In this document: positions 1-10,255 of the stretch, in pieces | Numbering within the stretch: position 1 is the stretch's first letter | Layout: every line of letters begins with the position of its first letter | Program-made: the position numbers and the translations under genes | From: JBKBII01 sp046299415 | GTDB taxonomy: Bacteria > Pseudomonadota > Gammaproteobacteria > Ectothiorhodospirales > Ectothiorhodospiraceae | Length of the DNA stretch: 64,000 bases | Direction: 5' to 3' | Assembly (NCBI GenBank): GCA_046299415.1 | Contig: JBKBII010000008.1 | Coordinates: 86,644 to 150,643 of the forward strand | The notes under the pieces: model-generated | Databases searched by the model: none | What the model saw: only the letters and a program-made list of their open reading frames with translations | Told to the model about the DNA's origin: nothing

Positions 1-980
1 GCCTCTGCATCGCGCGCCACAGCCTCGCGCCACGCCCGATAGGCCGCTGTCAGCCCCGCAGCCTCGAGTTCGGCTTCAGATACACCCTCAGGAAGGGAAT
101 CCGCGCCTGCTGCACCCGGATCATTTCCCGTCGCGGTGGGCGTCTGTGCGGCACCGCGCTGTGATTGCAATCGCGCGATCAGTCGCTCGCGTTCCGATCG
201 TTCGATCAGGCGCGCATCGAGCTCGTTCTCGATACGTGCGATCGCGGTCTCGATCTCTGCAACCGTCGCGCCTTCCAGGTCGATTTCGCGAAGGGCGAGA
301 AACTCGCGGAGCGTGATCTGCATTCGCTCATCAAGCGAATCGAACACGGCAGCAGACGCCTCCAACCGCGCCTCCAACTCCTCGAGCCGACGTTCGGCGC
401 TCAGAATCCGATTCTCGGCTTCGCGCATCGATTCGGCCGCCGCCGCCCAAAGTGTCGCCACAGCCAGATCGTCGGCGTGCTGTGCCGCCTGCTCATCGAG
501 TGCCGTGATATCGAACTGGGCGCGCCAGTCCGCGAGCGCCGAGGTATCAAACTCAGCGACACGCTCACGCAGCTCGGAGAGCGTCGTCGCATAACCTTGC
601 GCCGCGCGCGCCCAGCGCAAGGTGGTTCCCAGCGGCCGATCGAGGGCATCGGCGATGTCACCGGCATCATGCGGCGATCCCGACGCGTCCGGTCTGCGTT
701 CTAACCAAACCGATTCAAGCGCACCACTACCGAAAGACAAGGATGCCCGGTCGCTCGAGCGCTCGCCCGCTGGCGCAAGACTCTGTGCCGCGACCGTTGA
801 CGACGCCAGCAACACCAGCACAACCGCCAGTCCGAGCGAGCGGAGCAGCAACGGTTGCCGAGTCTCGAGGAGCGCCGCAAGGTTCAGCCGACGGGTCGCT
901 GCACGAGTCGGCCCCCAAAACAGCGCGCGAGTCAGCGCAAGGACACAAACACACAACAAGCGCCGTATTCGGCGCGCCAT
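1..980 (-). CDS. Secreted or membrane-anchored coiled-coil protein, C-terminus off the window
   Basis: An uninterrupted reading frame of about 326 codons runs from an ATG at 980 to the left edge, so only the N-terminal part is visible. The first 45 residues are Arg-rich. A hydrophobic stretch near residues 50-70 (GLAVVLVLLASSTVAAQS) looks like a signal peptide or anchor. From about residue 120 the sequence is rich in Glu, Ala, Leu and Arg with heptad-like spacing (for example RRLEELEARLEASA), which suggests a long periplasmic coiled coil. A weak AGG lies 10 bases before the ATG. I do not recognise the family. Large MscK/KefA-type mechanosensitive channels begin with such a region, as do EnvC-like and other envelope proteins, but no diagnostic domain falls inside the window. 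Confidence 0.7.
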   Translation of the reverse strand, partial: MARRIRRLLCVCVLALTRALFWGPTRAATRRLNLAALLETRQPLLLRSLGLAVVLVLLASSTVAAQSLAPAGERSSDRASLSFGSGALESVWLERRPDASGSPHDAGDIADALDRPLGTTLRWARAAQGYATTLSELRERVAEFDTSALADWRAQFDITALDEQAAQHADDLAVATLWAAAAESMREAENRILSAERRLEELEARLEASAAVFDSLDERMQITLREFLALREIDLEGATVAEIETAIARIENELDARLIERSERERLIARLQSQRGAAQTPTATGNDPGAAGADSLPEGVSEAELEAAGLTAAYRAWREAVARDAE

Positions 981-1215
981 CACTGCGCAAACCTGCTCAA
1001 CCACGGATTTGACCACAACCCTCTCTGACAACATTTCAGCCGCCTCGAAGCGTTCTGACCCACGCTGCCAAGGCGGTCATTTTCGTTCCCATTGGGCGCA
1101 AGCAGGCTCGAACAATCTCCGCACGGAGGACACGCTTCTCGGCCCACGTGATCCGAAATAACGTGACTGTAGACTTGAAAGCATTTGATCGAATCCAGCG
1201 CGAACACGGCTCGTA

Positions 1216-1695
1216 TTACGGGCGGTAGTGAACCGCGAGCAATTCGTACTCCACCGCCCCGCCCGGCGCCTGAACCGTCACAACATCTCCCTCAGACTTG
1301 CCGATCAACGCTCGCGCGATCGGACTCGACACCGATATCAAGCCTTTTTTCAAATCCGCTTCGTCATCACCGACGATCTTATAAGTGACTTGACGGCCAT
1401 CCTCAATCGCTTCGAGATCGACGGTCACGCCAAAAACCACCTTTCCGGTCTGCGGCAATGTCGAGACATCAATGATCTGAGCCCCGGCCAATTTGCTTTC
1501 AATTTCCTGAATGCGGCCTTCAATGAAACCTTGCTGTTCCCGCGCCGCATGGTACTCGGCGTTCTCCTTGAGATCGCCGTGCTCTCGAGCCTCGGAAATC
1601 GCCTGAATCACACGGGGCCGATCCTCGCTCTTCAGGCGCTTGAGTTCGTTCTTGAGCTTGTCCGCGCCCGCAACCGTCAAAGGTGTCTTTGTCAT
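1216..1695 (-). CDS. greA: Transcription elongation factor GreA
   Basis: GreA binds backtracked RNA polymerase in the secondary channel and stimulates cleavage of the extruded RNA 3' end, rescuing arrested complexes. The 159-residue product has the family's usual length. The N-terminal half is the coiled-coil finger, with the conserved acidic tip region around DLKENAEYHAAREQQ. The C-terminal half is the FKBP-like domain, ending AVEYELLAVHYRP. The start at 1695 (MTKTPLTV) is set by a GGGAGG ribosome site 6-10 bases upstream; the frame stays open further upstream but that part has no family similarity. It is downstream of carB in the same direction, the classical carA-carB-greA order, but 379 bp separate it from carB, so it may have its own promoter. 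Confidence 0.97.
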   Translation of the reverse strand: MTKTPLTVAGADKLKNELKRLKSEDRPRVIQAISEAREHGDLKENAEYHAAREQQGFIEGRIQEIESKLAGAQIIDVSTLPQTGKVVFGVTVDLEAIEDGRQVTYKIVGDDEADLKKGLISVSSPIARALIGKSEGDVVTVQAPGGAVEYELLAVHYRP

Positions 1696-2074
1696 TGGAT
1701 CCTCCCGACAACGCATCGCGCTGCCATCAATCGTCTTAAAAAAATTCAGCCGGGGGCTGCAAGCAAAAGTCGATACCCAAAAGGCTCGCGAGGCGAGCCT
1801 TGAATTCATCACAGTGTTGATTTTGAACCGCTGACGGGCAAACAGACGCAGGCGCAAAAATGGATGCGCCCATTTGTCAGCCGGGGCAACGTGCCCAGCG
1901 TCTGGTTGGTTCCCGGGGTCCGGTCTCACAGGGTGAGAGACACAGAGCTTGGCGCCGCATTACGACGCCACCTAAAAACCGAATCCAGCGCCTGTGCCTG
2001 AGCCCTCAGATCTGCAAGCCCGGCCAGAGGAGATCTTGAGTCGCAAAGTCACTCGGACCGCGTCCAGTCAGACC
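1696..2074. other. Intergenic, carB to greA
   Basis: 379 bp with no reading frame I can support on either strand. A greA promoter is expected here on the minus strand, but I see no clear consensus. The region is long for a carB-greA junction. Confidence 0.6.
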
Positions 2075-5000
2075 TCAGGCCTGGTGCAGGTCTCGCAGCC
2101 GAAATACCTCGGCGACCTCACGATGAGCGAGCGCCTGAGCCATCGCCCGAGCACCCGCAATCGTTGTTGCATAGGTCACCTTATGCATCAAGGCCTCGCG
2201 TCGAATCGTGAACGAATCCGCCGTCGAGCGCTTGCCTTCAACAGTATTGACAATCAGATCGATCTCATCGTTCTTGATCATATCGACGATATGCGGCCGC
2301 CCTTCTGCCACCTTGTTGACAACTGTCACCGGAACGCCCTCCTCCGCGATTTTCGCGGCGGTTCCTCGCGTCGCCAGCAACTCGAAACCCGCGCTGTGCA
2401 GCGTTTTTGCGACCTCGACCACATGGGGTTTGTCCACACTTCGAACTGACAAAAATACTCGTCCGCTCGTCGGTAAATTAACGCCCGCGCCGAGTTGCGC
2501 CTTGGCAAACGCCTCAGCGAATGAGCGGCCCACACCCATGACCTCCCCGGTCGATTTCATTTCGGGGCCAAGGATCGGATCGACGCCCGGGAACTTGGCG
2601 AACGGGAACACCGCTTCCTTCACCGCGAAATAACGTGGCCGCACCACCTCGCGCACACCAATATCAGCGAGTGTACGACCGACCATACAACGGGCGCCAA
2701 TCTTCGCCAGCGGCTGACCGATCACCTTCGACACGAACGGCACCGTGCGCGAGGCTCGTGGATTCACCTCGAGGACGTAAATATCCTCGCCCTTGATCGC
2801 AAACTGCGTGTTCATCAGACCGCGCACACCCAGCGCACGAGCCATGCGCCGCACCTGCTCCGCCATTTCGTTTTGCAACTCATCCGACAGAGAGAACGGC
2901 GGCAACGAACAGGCCGAGTCGCCCGAATGCACGCCAGCCTGCTCGATGTGTTCCATGATGCCGCCGATGAAAACCGTCTCGCCATCACAGGCGCAATCGA
3001 CGTCGACCTCAATCGCATCATCGAGAAACCGGTCGAGCAACACAGGCGCGTCATTCGAGACTGACACCGCGTCGCGCATGTAGCGTTTGAGATCGTCCTC
3101 GTCGCGAACGATTTCCATCGCCCGCCCGCCGAGGACATACGACGGTCGAACCACCAACGGATAACCGATCTCGGCCGCCAGCCGCTCGGCCTCCTCTTCG
3201 CTGCGCGCCGTCCGGTTGGGCGGCTGCTTCAAGCCCAACTTGTTCAACAGACTCTGAAATCGCTCGCGATCCTCAGCGAGGTCGATCGAGTCCGGGCTGG
3301 TCCCAATGATCGACACGCCCGCAGCCTCGAGGTCACGCGCCAATTTCAGCGGTGTCTGACCACCGTACTGGACGATCACACCCTTAGGCTGCTCGACGTC
3401 GACGACTGCCAGCACATCCTCCAGGGTCAAGGGCTCGAAATACAGTCGGTCCGACGTGTCGTAGTCGGTCGAGACGGTTTCCGGATTGCAGTTGACCATG
3501 ATGGTCTCAAAACCATCCTCGCGCATCGCAAGCGCCGCATGCACGCAGCAGTAATCGAACTCGATGCCCTGACCGATTCGATTCGGACCACCGCCGAGCA
3601 CCATGATCTTGTCGCGCGTCGTCGGTGCCGCCTCACATTCTTCTTCATAGGTCGAGTACAGATAGGCCGTCGATGTCGCAAACTCGGCAGCGCAGGTATC
3701 GACGCGCTTATAGACAGGCTTGACGCCGAGGGCGAGGCGTCTGGCACGCACGGCTTTTTCGGTCTCGCCCAAAAGCCGCGCGAGTCTACGGTCCGAGAAG
3801 CCGCGCTGTTTCCATGCAAACAGCTCTTCCACCTCGACTTCACTCAGGATGCGCTCGGAAATCCCGCGCTCGATTTGCACCAGCTCGTGAATCTGTGCCA
3901 AAAACCAGCGATCGATCGCTGTCAAACGATAAACGTCCTCGATCGACATGCCCAACCGGAATGCATCGGCCACGTAGAACACGCACTCCGGCCCCGGATT
4001 GGCAAGACGGGCCCGCAATGCCTCGGCTTCGGGAGGATCGAGACGCGGATCCAAGCCATCGACACCGATTTCGAGTCCGCGCAAGGCTTTTTGCAGTGAC
4101 TCCTGGAACGTGCGACCGATCGCCATGACCTCGCCGACTGATTTCATCTGCGTCGTCAGTCGTGCTTCCGCCTGCGGAAATTTCTCAAACGTAAAGCGTG
4201 GGATTTTGGTGACCACGTAATCGATCGTGGGCTCAAACGAAGCCGGGGTCTTGCCACCGGTAATTTCATTTTCGAGCTCATCGAGCGTATAGCCCACGGC
4301 GAGCTTGGCCGCAATCTTCGCGATCGGAAAACCCGTTGCTTTCGACGCCAGTGCCGAAGAACGAGATACGCGTGGATTCATCTCGATCACGATCATGCGA
4401 CCGTTTTCGGGATTGATCGCGAACTGAACGTTGGACCCCCCGGTCTCGACACCGATCTTACGCAACACCGCCAACGAGGCGTTGCGCATGATCTGATATT
4501 CCTTGTCAGTCAAGGTTTGCGCCGGCGCGACCGTAATCGAGTCGCCGGTGTGCACACCCATGGGGTCAAAGTTCTCGATCGAGCAAATAATGATGCAATT
4601 ATCGGCGCGATCACGCACGACCTCCATCTCGAACTCTTTCCAGCCTAGAACCGACTCTTCGAGCAGCACTTGGTTGACCGGAGACAGGTCGAGGCCGTTC
4701 TTCGTGATTTCTTCGAACTCCTCGCGGTTGTAGGCAATCCCACCGCCCGAGCCGCCAAGGGTGAACGACGGCCGAATTATGATGGGGAAGCCAATATTCG
4801 GCTGCAGCTTTTGCGCTTCTTCCCAGCTGTGCACGACGAACGCTGTGGGCGTATCCAGGCCGATCTCCGCCATCGCCTTCTTGAAGCGATCACGGTCCTC
4901 GGCCATATCGATCGCGTCCTCGTTGGCTCCGATCAGCTCGATGTCATGCGTCTTCAGCACGCCATTGCGCGACAGATCGAGTGCACAATTCAGAGCGGTT

Positions 5001-5296
5001 TGACCGCCCATCGTCGGCAACAACGCCATTTTTTCGTGGGGATGCCTAGCGCGCTCCTTCTCGATGATTTTCTCGACCACTCGCCAATCCACAGGCTCAA
5101 TGTAGACCGCATCCGCCGTCTCGGGGTCGGTCATGATCGTCGCGGGGTTGGAGTTCACCAACACCACACGGTAACCCTCCTCTCGCAGCGCTTTACACGC
5201 CTGAGCCCCGGAGTAGTCAAATTCGCAGGCCTGACCGATCACGATCGGTCCCGCGCCAATGATGAGAACGCTGTGGATGTCGGTGCGCTTGGGCAT
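2075..5296 (-). CDS. carB: Carbamoyl-phosphate synthase large subunit
   Basis: CarB makes carbamoyl phosphate from bicarbonate, two ATP and the ammonia channelled from CarA, feeding pyrimidine and arginine synthesis. The 1073 residues match the family. Two homologous ATP-grasp halves are visible: the first opens with MPKRTDIHSVLIIGAGPIVI and the second with KIMVLGGGPNRIGQGIEFDY. Each carries its own LGGSGGG- or LGGRAME-type ATP-binding loop. The allosteric MGS-like domain fills the last 140 residues (from about RVFLSVRSVDKPHV). The ATG at 5296 precedes the conserved N-terminus directly. It follows carA in the same direction after an unusually long 427-bp gap. No frameshift or missing block is seen. 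Confidence 0.98.
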   Translation of the reverse strand: MPKRTDIHSVLIIGAGPIVIGQACEFDYSGAQACKALREEGYRVVLVNSNPATIMTDPETADAVYIEPVDWRVVEKIIEKERARHPHEKMALLPTMGGQTALNCALDLSRNGVLKTHDIELIGANEDAIDMAEDRDRFKKAMAEIGLDTPTAFVVHSWEEAQKLQPNIGFPIIIRPSFTLGGSGGGIAYNREEFEEITKNGLDLSPVNQVLLEESVLGWKEFEMEVVRDRADNCIIICSIENFDPMGVHTGDSITVAPAQTLTDKEYQIMRNASLAVLRKIGVETGGSNVQFAINPENGRMIVIEMNPRVSRSSALASKATGFPIAKIAAKLAVGYTLDELENEITGGKTPASFEPTIDYVVTKIPRFTFEKFPQAEARLTTQMKSVGEVMAIGRTFQESLQKALRGLEIGVDGLDPRLDPPEAEALRARLANPGPECVFYVADAFRLGMSIEDVYRLTAIDRWFLAQIHELVQIERGISERILSEVEVEELFAWKQRGFSDRRLARLLGETEKAVRARRLALGVKPVYKRVDTCAAEFATSTAYLYSTYEEECEAAPTTRDKIMVLGGGPNRIGQGIEFDYCCVHAALAMREDGFETIMVNCNPETVSTDYDTSDRLYFEPLTLEDVLAVVDVEQPKGVIVQYGGQTPLKLARDLEAAGVSIIGTSPDSIDLAEDRERFQSLLNKLGLKQPPNRTARSEEEAERLAAEIGYPLVVRPSYVLGGRAMEIVRDEDDLKRYMRDAVSVSNDAPVLLDRFLDDAIEVDVDCACDGETVFIGGIMEHIEQAGVHSGDSACSLPPFSLSDELQNEMAEQVRRMARALGVRGLMNTQFAIKGEDIYVLEVNPRASRTVPFVSKVIGQPLAKIGARCMVGRTLADIGVREVVRPRYFAVKEAVFPFAKFPGVDPILGPEMKSTGEVMGVGRSFAEAFAKAQLGAGVNLPTSGRVFLSVRSVDKPHVVEVAKTLHSAGFELLATRGTAAKIAEEGVPVTVVNKVAEGRPHIVDMIKNDEIDLIVNTVEGKRSTADSFTIRREALMHKVTYATTIAGARAMAQALAHREVAEVFRLRDLHQA

Positions 5297-5723
5297 GGCA
5301 ATCCTCGGTCGGGGGCAAATTCAGCCCCAACGAATATTCAATGAGTGACGTTGCTGCAACGCCGCGAGCGTCAAGCCAGATCGACTGGCACTTCGCGCTT
5401 CGGCTTTTCGGACCTTGAAACCAGAACGATTCGGCGACGATCTTCTCGACCCCTGGAACGCATGGCTGTCGAGCAATGGACGAAACCCGCCGTCCAATCC
5501 GCGCAAGAGCAAGCCAAACGAACCATTCAAAGCGTCAAAATCAATGCGTCACCGACCCAGGCGGAGACCCGACCGGGTCGAAGACTGCATTCCAAGCCGT
5601 CTTGACACATCGTCATTGATCCGTCCCAACGAATGGATCTCACGTCGCTCCTCGCGATCCGCGTTTGGACCGGTCTCCCCCGTCTACATCTGGCACGACG
5701 ATCCAAACCCACCCCCATCAAGC
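5297..5723. other. Intergenic, carA to carB
   Basis: 427 bp inside what is normally a tight carAB operon. Short frames exist on both strands, but they are Arg/Ser-rich and resemble no family. I see no clear terminator or promoter. Confidence 0.6.
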
Positions 5724-6899
5724 CTAATTTCGGGCGGACTCCATCGCTGCAACAAAGTCGTCGAACAGACCTTGTGCGTCGTGCGGCCCCGGGCTGGCTT
5801 CGGGGTGCCCCTGAACCGAAAACGCCGGACAGTCGCGCCGTTTCAGGCCCTGTAGCGTGCCATCGAAGAGCGACACGTGTGTCGCCTCAAGGCAATCCGG
5901 CAAGGCATCTGCCGCAACGGCGAACCCATGGTTCTGGCTGGTGATCGATACACGCCCGGTCGCCGCCTCACGCACCGGGTGATTGGCGCCATGATGGCCC
6001 GTGGGCATTTTCTCGGTGCGCCCCCCGGAGGCAATGCCCAGTAGCTGATGTCCAAGACAAATCCCGAACACCGGTAACCCTTGTTTGCATGCGCTCTGCA
6101 GCGCTTCGATGGCGTAGTCACAGGGCTCTGGATCGCCCGGACCGTTCGAGAAAAACAGACCGTCCGGCTCCAGAGCCAAGACGTCGGCAAACGGTGTTTT
6201 CGCTGGAACTCGCGTGACCCGACAGTTTCTCTCGGCCAGCAAACGCAAAATATTGCGCTTGATGCCAAAGTCGTACGCCACGACATGGAAGCACGCCGAG
6301 CCCGGATCGACGCGAAAAGGCTCTTCACCGAGACGCCAGACACCTTCGAGCCACTCCACGGGCTCATCAACCGAGACTGCGCTCGCGAGATCCTTGCCCG
6401 ACATTCCGCCGAAACTACGCGCTGCATCCAACGCTCTGGAAATCGCGTCATCCGCCGATTCCCCGTCGCGAAAGGTGACAATCGCCCCGTCCTGAGCACC
6501 TCGATCGCGCAAGTGTCGCGTCAAGCGGCGCGTATCGATTCCGGCGATGGCGACGATTCCGTGACGCTGAAGGTAGTCGGGCAAGCGTTCCCGCGACCGC
6601 CAACTCGACACCAAAGGTGGCACGTCTCGAACGATCAAACCGCCCGCGTGCACACGGTCCGACTCCTCGTCCTCCGGATTGCAGCCGACGTTACCGATGT
6701 GCGGATACGTCAGCGCCACCAGCTGACCGGCGTACGACGGATCGGTCAGGATCTCTTGATAGCCTGTCATCGACGTATTGAAAACGACTTCGCCGACGGT
6801 CGTCCCATCGGCACCAGCCGCACGCCCCTTGAATACGCTGCCGTCGGCCAGAACAAGAAGCGCCTGCAGCGGCTGACGCGGAACAACACCCGGGTTCAT
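5724..6899 (-). CDS. carA: Carbamoyl-phosphate synthase small (glutaminase) subunit
   Basis: CarA hydrolyses glutamine and passes ammonia to CarB. The 391-residue protein has the CarA N-terminal domain (ALLVLADGSVFKG to about residue 150) and a C-terminal class I glutamine amidotransferase. The nucleophile elbow GICLGHQ carries the catalytic Cys, and the His-Glu pair sits in GHPEASPGPHD near the C-terminus, so the enzyme looks intact. The start at 6899 (MNPGVVPRQP) is fixed by AAAGGAG seven bases upstream; the 60 codons open before it have no family similarity. dapB, often directly upstream of carA, is here separated from it by a diguanylate cyclase gene. Confidence 0.98.
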   Translation of the reverse strand: MNPGVVPRQPLQALLVLADGSVFKGRAAGADGTTVGEVVFNTSMTGYQEILTDPSYAGQLVALTYPHIGNVGCNPEDEESDRVHAGGLIVRDVPPLVSSWRSRERLPDYLQRHGIVAIAGIDTRRLTRHLRDRGAQDGAIVTFRDGESADDAISRALDAARSFGGMSGKDLASAVSVDEPVEWLEGVWRLGEEPFRVDPGSACFHVVAYDFGIKRNILRLLAERNCRVTRVPAKTPFADVLALEPDGLFFSNGPGDPEPCDYAIEALQSACKQGLPVFGICLGHQLLGIASGGRTEKMPTGHHGANHPVREAATGRVSITSQNHGFAVAADALPDCLEATHVSLFDGTLQGLKRRDCPAFSVQGHPEASPGPHDAQGLFDDFVAAMESARN

Positions 6900-7476
6900 G
6901 CAAGCTCCTTTGGGGATTTTTGGGCCCGATGACCTCAGGCCCTTGAGCGGTCGCGATCGGTGAAGAACACCACTGGCGTCTGATTGACGCCGACGAGCCG
7001 CGATGTTCAGTATGCGAAACCTCCGACCGAAACACTCGACCGCGCTACGGCTTCGCGGACTGAATTCGGATTTTTTCAACGCCCGCGAGCGCGGCCACTG
7101 CCGCTCGGATCCGCGACGTCAAGTCTGACTCACCGAGATCATCGCACAGCCCATAAGCGGCGCGAAGCGAAGGCTTGATGAACCATATGCTGACCGCTCG
7201 CCAACCGCCACGACCCGCGGACCTTTCGAGCTGCAGGCCACAGATCAAACCTTGAATCGACATCCTGTTCGGCACGGTCCTGATGGCGGACACCCAAGCC
7301 CACCGTGCATGCAGAACATCGTGCACGCGCAGCGACCGGCGCTCACCGGGACCCTAAGTGTAACGAGACGCGCGCACGCGATCAAAGACACTCATTGGGG
7401 CCGATCGAGTGTATCCATTAAAAGCTGCGGTAAGTCTCGGACCGCGCCCCGACTGCGAATCATTGACGGCGACCCA
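6900..7476. other. Intergenic upstream of carA
   Basis: 577 bp between carA and the diguanylate cyclase gene. It should hold the carA promoter. A minus-strand frame from about 7263 to 7045 (72 codons) is open, but its third-position GC is only about 65 percent, below that of real genes here, and it resembles nothing I know. No regulatory site is clear. Confidence 0.5.
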
Positions 7477-9216
7477 TCAAGGCGCCATGTAAACGCGGCC
7501 TTTTTCTTGCTGTTTACCCGCGATCAGCGCCTCGTCAGCCCGCACCATCACGGCCTGCCATGTCGTTTTCGGTGATGCGGCCGCAGTCGGCTCAGCAGAA
7601 TCGTGGCCAAGGCGTTCGGGCCAGATCGCAACACCAGCCGTCGCGCCCAGACGCAAAGGCTCCGTCATCTCTGGCACCGTGAATGGCGACTCGATCACTC
7701 GTAACAGTCGGTCTACCAGCTTGAATGCCGATAGATCCGGCGTGAAGGACGAAATACGCAAAACGACGAAAAACTCGTCGCCGCCAAGTCGGAAAGCGAA
7801 ATCATGATGACGAATCTCGCGCAGCAATCGCGTCGCGACCTCGCGCAGCGCCGCGTCGCCCACCGCGTGCCCGTAACGATCATTGATCGGCTTGAAACCA
7901 TCAAGATCGATATGGACCAGCGCGAGCGACTCGCCTGCGGCTAGGCTTTCGGCCGCAGCGCGCTCGACGATGTCATCGAGCGCATGCCGGTTGAGAAGCT
8001 GGGTCAGCGCATCGCGAGTCGATCGTGTCCGTTCCACCGCCAGACGCGAACTCACCACTCCAAGTGAATGAATTAACGACTGCAGCGCGGTCGACAGTTC
8101 GACGGCCTCGCGATAGCCACCGACGATAGGAATATCCGACGACGGGTGATCTTTCAGGCTCCGCGTCACATCCACCAATCGCCTGAGTGGCGCCACGATG
8201 CGAGCGGCAAGCCCCCTTGCGATCAAGAACGCAAGACCCATCACGAGCAATGACACCAAAGTCAACCACAGCATCGTCTCGCGAACGTTTGCGAGCGCCA
8301 AAGCGGCATCCTCGATCACGACCGACGTCCAAGCGAAATCGGCATGGCCACCGCCAACCGCTACGGCGCTCACCCCCACAAACACGTCTCGCCCATCAAC
8401 CCAGGTCACGCGAGTCCAGCCACCGCCCTGCGCGGCGAGCGCCACGATCCGATCATTGATCGCTTGCGGAAGTCGTCGCGCTGACGCATCGGCATCGAGG
8501 TGACCGGTTCCAGAGACCAGCTCCCCGTCTCGATCGAGTAACCAGGCCTCGCCACCGGCGTCGAGACGCCGCGTTGAAAAAACCTGGCGATGCGATGCAA
8601 GGAACCAATCCCAATCGAGATGTGCGACGACCACCCCCGCGAGCGCGCCGCCTTGCGCCTTGATCGGCGCACCAACGTCGAGCACCTCCCAGGCCGGGCG
8701 GTCAGGACGCAGCGACGACTGCAAGCGCGAGGCTCGATGCCGGTCGCCGACGAAGGCGCGCAGCATCCCGCCGATAAACACCGGTCGGTCCGCGATCGAC
8801 ATCCCCTCGAGAAGCCCGCCAGAAGCGACTTGCACCTCTCCCGTTGCGTTGGTCACCCCCAGCCACACCAGACCATCGAAAAACGCAAGCATCGAATCCA
8901 GCGCCTCGCGTTGTACGGGCGCCGCCACGCGGTCTGTCGCTCCGCGCAGATCGGCCATCGCCCAGGACGCCAGCAACTCGATCTGTCGCAACCGCTCATC
9001 GAATGAATCGTTCAATGCATGCGCAACGGATGTTGCCTGATTAACCAATCGAAGCCCAGCCTGGTCGGCTAGAGACGTCGACTCTCGCTGCAACGCCAAC
9101 ACGCCAAAAACCAAGGTCGATATCGTCGTGACGACGATCGCACCGAGCGCGATGATGGAATGCAAATGCAGGCGACCCGAGGACTCGCTCACTACGCTCT
9201 GGTCAAACGGAGTCAT
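7477..9216 (-). CDS. Membrane diguanylate cyclase (Cache-like sensor, HAMP, GGDEF)
   Basis: Predicted to make cyclic di-GMP from two GTP in response to an extracytoplasmic signal. Layout: a transmembrane helix near residues 20-42 (IIALGAIVVTTISTLVFGVL), a periplasmic domain of about 270 residues of the double-Cache type, a second helix near 314-335 (WLTLVSLLVMGLAFLIARGL), a HAMP linker (IVAPLRRLVDVTRSL), then a GGDEF domain to the end. The active loop is an exact GGDEF near residue 478. An inhibitory I-site RHHD lies exactly five residues before it, so product inhibition is expected. The ATG at 9216 is preferred over the in-frame GTG at 9228. Its position between dapB and carA looks like an insertion into a metabolic cluster. 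Confidence 0.93.
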   Translation of the reverse strand: MTPFDQSVVSESSGRLHLHSIIALGAIVVTTISTLVFGVLALQRESTSLADQAGLRLVNQATSVAHALNDSFDERLRQIELLASWAMADLRGATDRVAAPVQREALDSMLAFFDGLVWLGVTNATGEVQVASGGLLEGMSIADRPVFIGGMLRAFVGDRHRASRLQSSLRPDRPAWEVLDVGAPIKAQGGALAGVVVAHLDWDWFLASHRQVFSTRRLDAGGEAWLLDRDGELVSGTGHLDADASARRLPQAINDRIVALAAQGGGWTRVTWVDGRDVFVGVSAVAVGGGHADFAWTSVVIEDAALALANVRETMLWLTLVSLLVMGLAFLIARGLAARIVAPLRRLVDVTRSLKDHPSSDIPIVGGYREAVELSTALQSLIHSLGVVSSRLAVERTRSTRDALTQLLNRHALDDIVERAAAESLAAGESLALVHIDLDGFKPINDRYGHAVGDAALREVATRLLREIRHHDFAFRLGGDEFFVVLRISSFTPDLSAFKLVDRLLRVIESPFTVPEMTEPLRLGATAGVAIWPERLGHDSAEPTAAASPKTTWQAVMVRADEALIAGKQQEKGRVYMAP

Positions 9217-9379
9217 AAGCCGGGCCACCCGTACGCAACTGCGAAGAGGGTCGCGGTGTTCGGCGCCGTCGATCCGCCCCTCTCATCCCTTCGGCCGAAG
9301 CGCGTTCGTCCGTCTCGAGCAATCGCTTTATATCCACTTTGATCTACCCAAGCGCGTCAAAGTCAAGTGGCTGCTCTGA

Positions 9380-10255
9380 TTAGCCTGAGGTCGCCCGCAG
9401 ATTGAGGACGTCAAGCATATCGAAAAGACCCGGTTCGGATTTCGACGCGATCCAACGCGCCGCACGCAAGGCGCCAAGGGCAAAAACCGATCGCGCGCTC
9501 GCCCGGTGCGTCAACTCGATACGCTCACCATCAGTCGCAAACATGACCGTATGTTCGCCCACGATATCGCCGGCGCGAATCGTCGCAAAACCGATCGTCG
9601 CACGATCACGGGCCCCGGTCTGCCCTTCCCGCCCGAACACCGCGCAATCCTCAATCTGCCGTCCGGTGGCCTGTGCCACGATGCGGCCGAGCTTGAGCGC
9701 GGTGCCCGACGGCGCGTCAACCTTGTGGCGATGATGCGCCTCGATCACCTCGACATCCACGCTGTCGCCGAGTGCCTCAGCCGCGACACGCGCGAGATGA
9801 AACAACAAATTGGTCCCCACGCCCATATTCGGCGCGTGAACCACAGGGGTCTTCGTCGCAAATGCCGCCAGCGCCTGTTCCTGCTCTGCCGACAAACCGG
9901 TCGTACCTAGCACGAGACGCGCCCGACGCGCTGCGCACACCTCCAGATGCGACGACAGCGCGATGGGATGCGTGAAATCGATCAGGACATCGAACGATCC
10001 CGCCTCACGCAAATCGGCGACGACCCGTCTAGATTCGTCATCGACGATGGCCTCGCGAGGTATCGCCACCGGCGTCGGGCACGGTTGACCCACCCAAGGA
10101 TGTCCGGCGCGCTCGGACACCGCCGCCAAAACGAGCCGTGGCGACGATCCATGATCAGCAGCGCCTGATGCCCCATCGACCAACGTCGCGATCAAAGACT
10201 GCCCCATCCGGCCCGAGCAACCAGCGATCGCAACACGCACGATGGAATCGGCCAT
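9380..10255 (-). CDS. dapB: 4-hydroxy-tetrahydrodipicolinate reductase
   Basis: DapB reduces 4-hydroxy-tetrahydrodipicolinate with NAD(P)H in the diaminopimelate/lysine pathway, which supplies peptidoglycan. At 291 residues it is slightly longer than the E. coli enzyme. The N-terminal Rossmann motif is VAIAGCSGRMGQSLI. The signature of the active site is present as EAHHRHKVDAPSGTALKLG, with the catalytic His pair and substrate-binding Lys. A small extra block near residues 25-75 accounts for the additional length. The ATG at 10255 follows AAGGAGGG by 8 bases, an excellent ribosome site. Confidence 0.97.
   Translation of the reverse strand: MADSIVRVAIAGCSGRMGQSLIATLVDGASGAADHGSSPRLVLAAVSERAGHPWVGQPCPTPVAIPREAIVDDESRRVVADLREAGSFDVLIDFTHPIALSSHLEVCAARRARLVLGTTGLSAEQEQALAAFATKTPVVHAPNMGVGTNLLFHLARVAAEALGDSVDVEVIEAHHRHKVDAPSGTALKLGRIVAQATGRQIEDCAVFGREGQTGARDRATIGFATIRAGDIVGEHTVMFATDGERIELTHRASARSVFALGALRAARWIASKSEPGLFDMLDVLNLRATSG

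Noticed and set aside
7045..7263. 72-codon minus-strand frame upstream of carA
   Set aside because: Third-position GC about 65 percent, no clear ribosome site, no recognisable similarity. Could not be separated from non-coding sequence.
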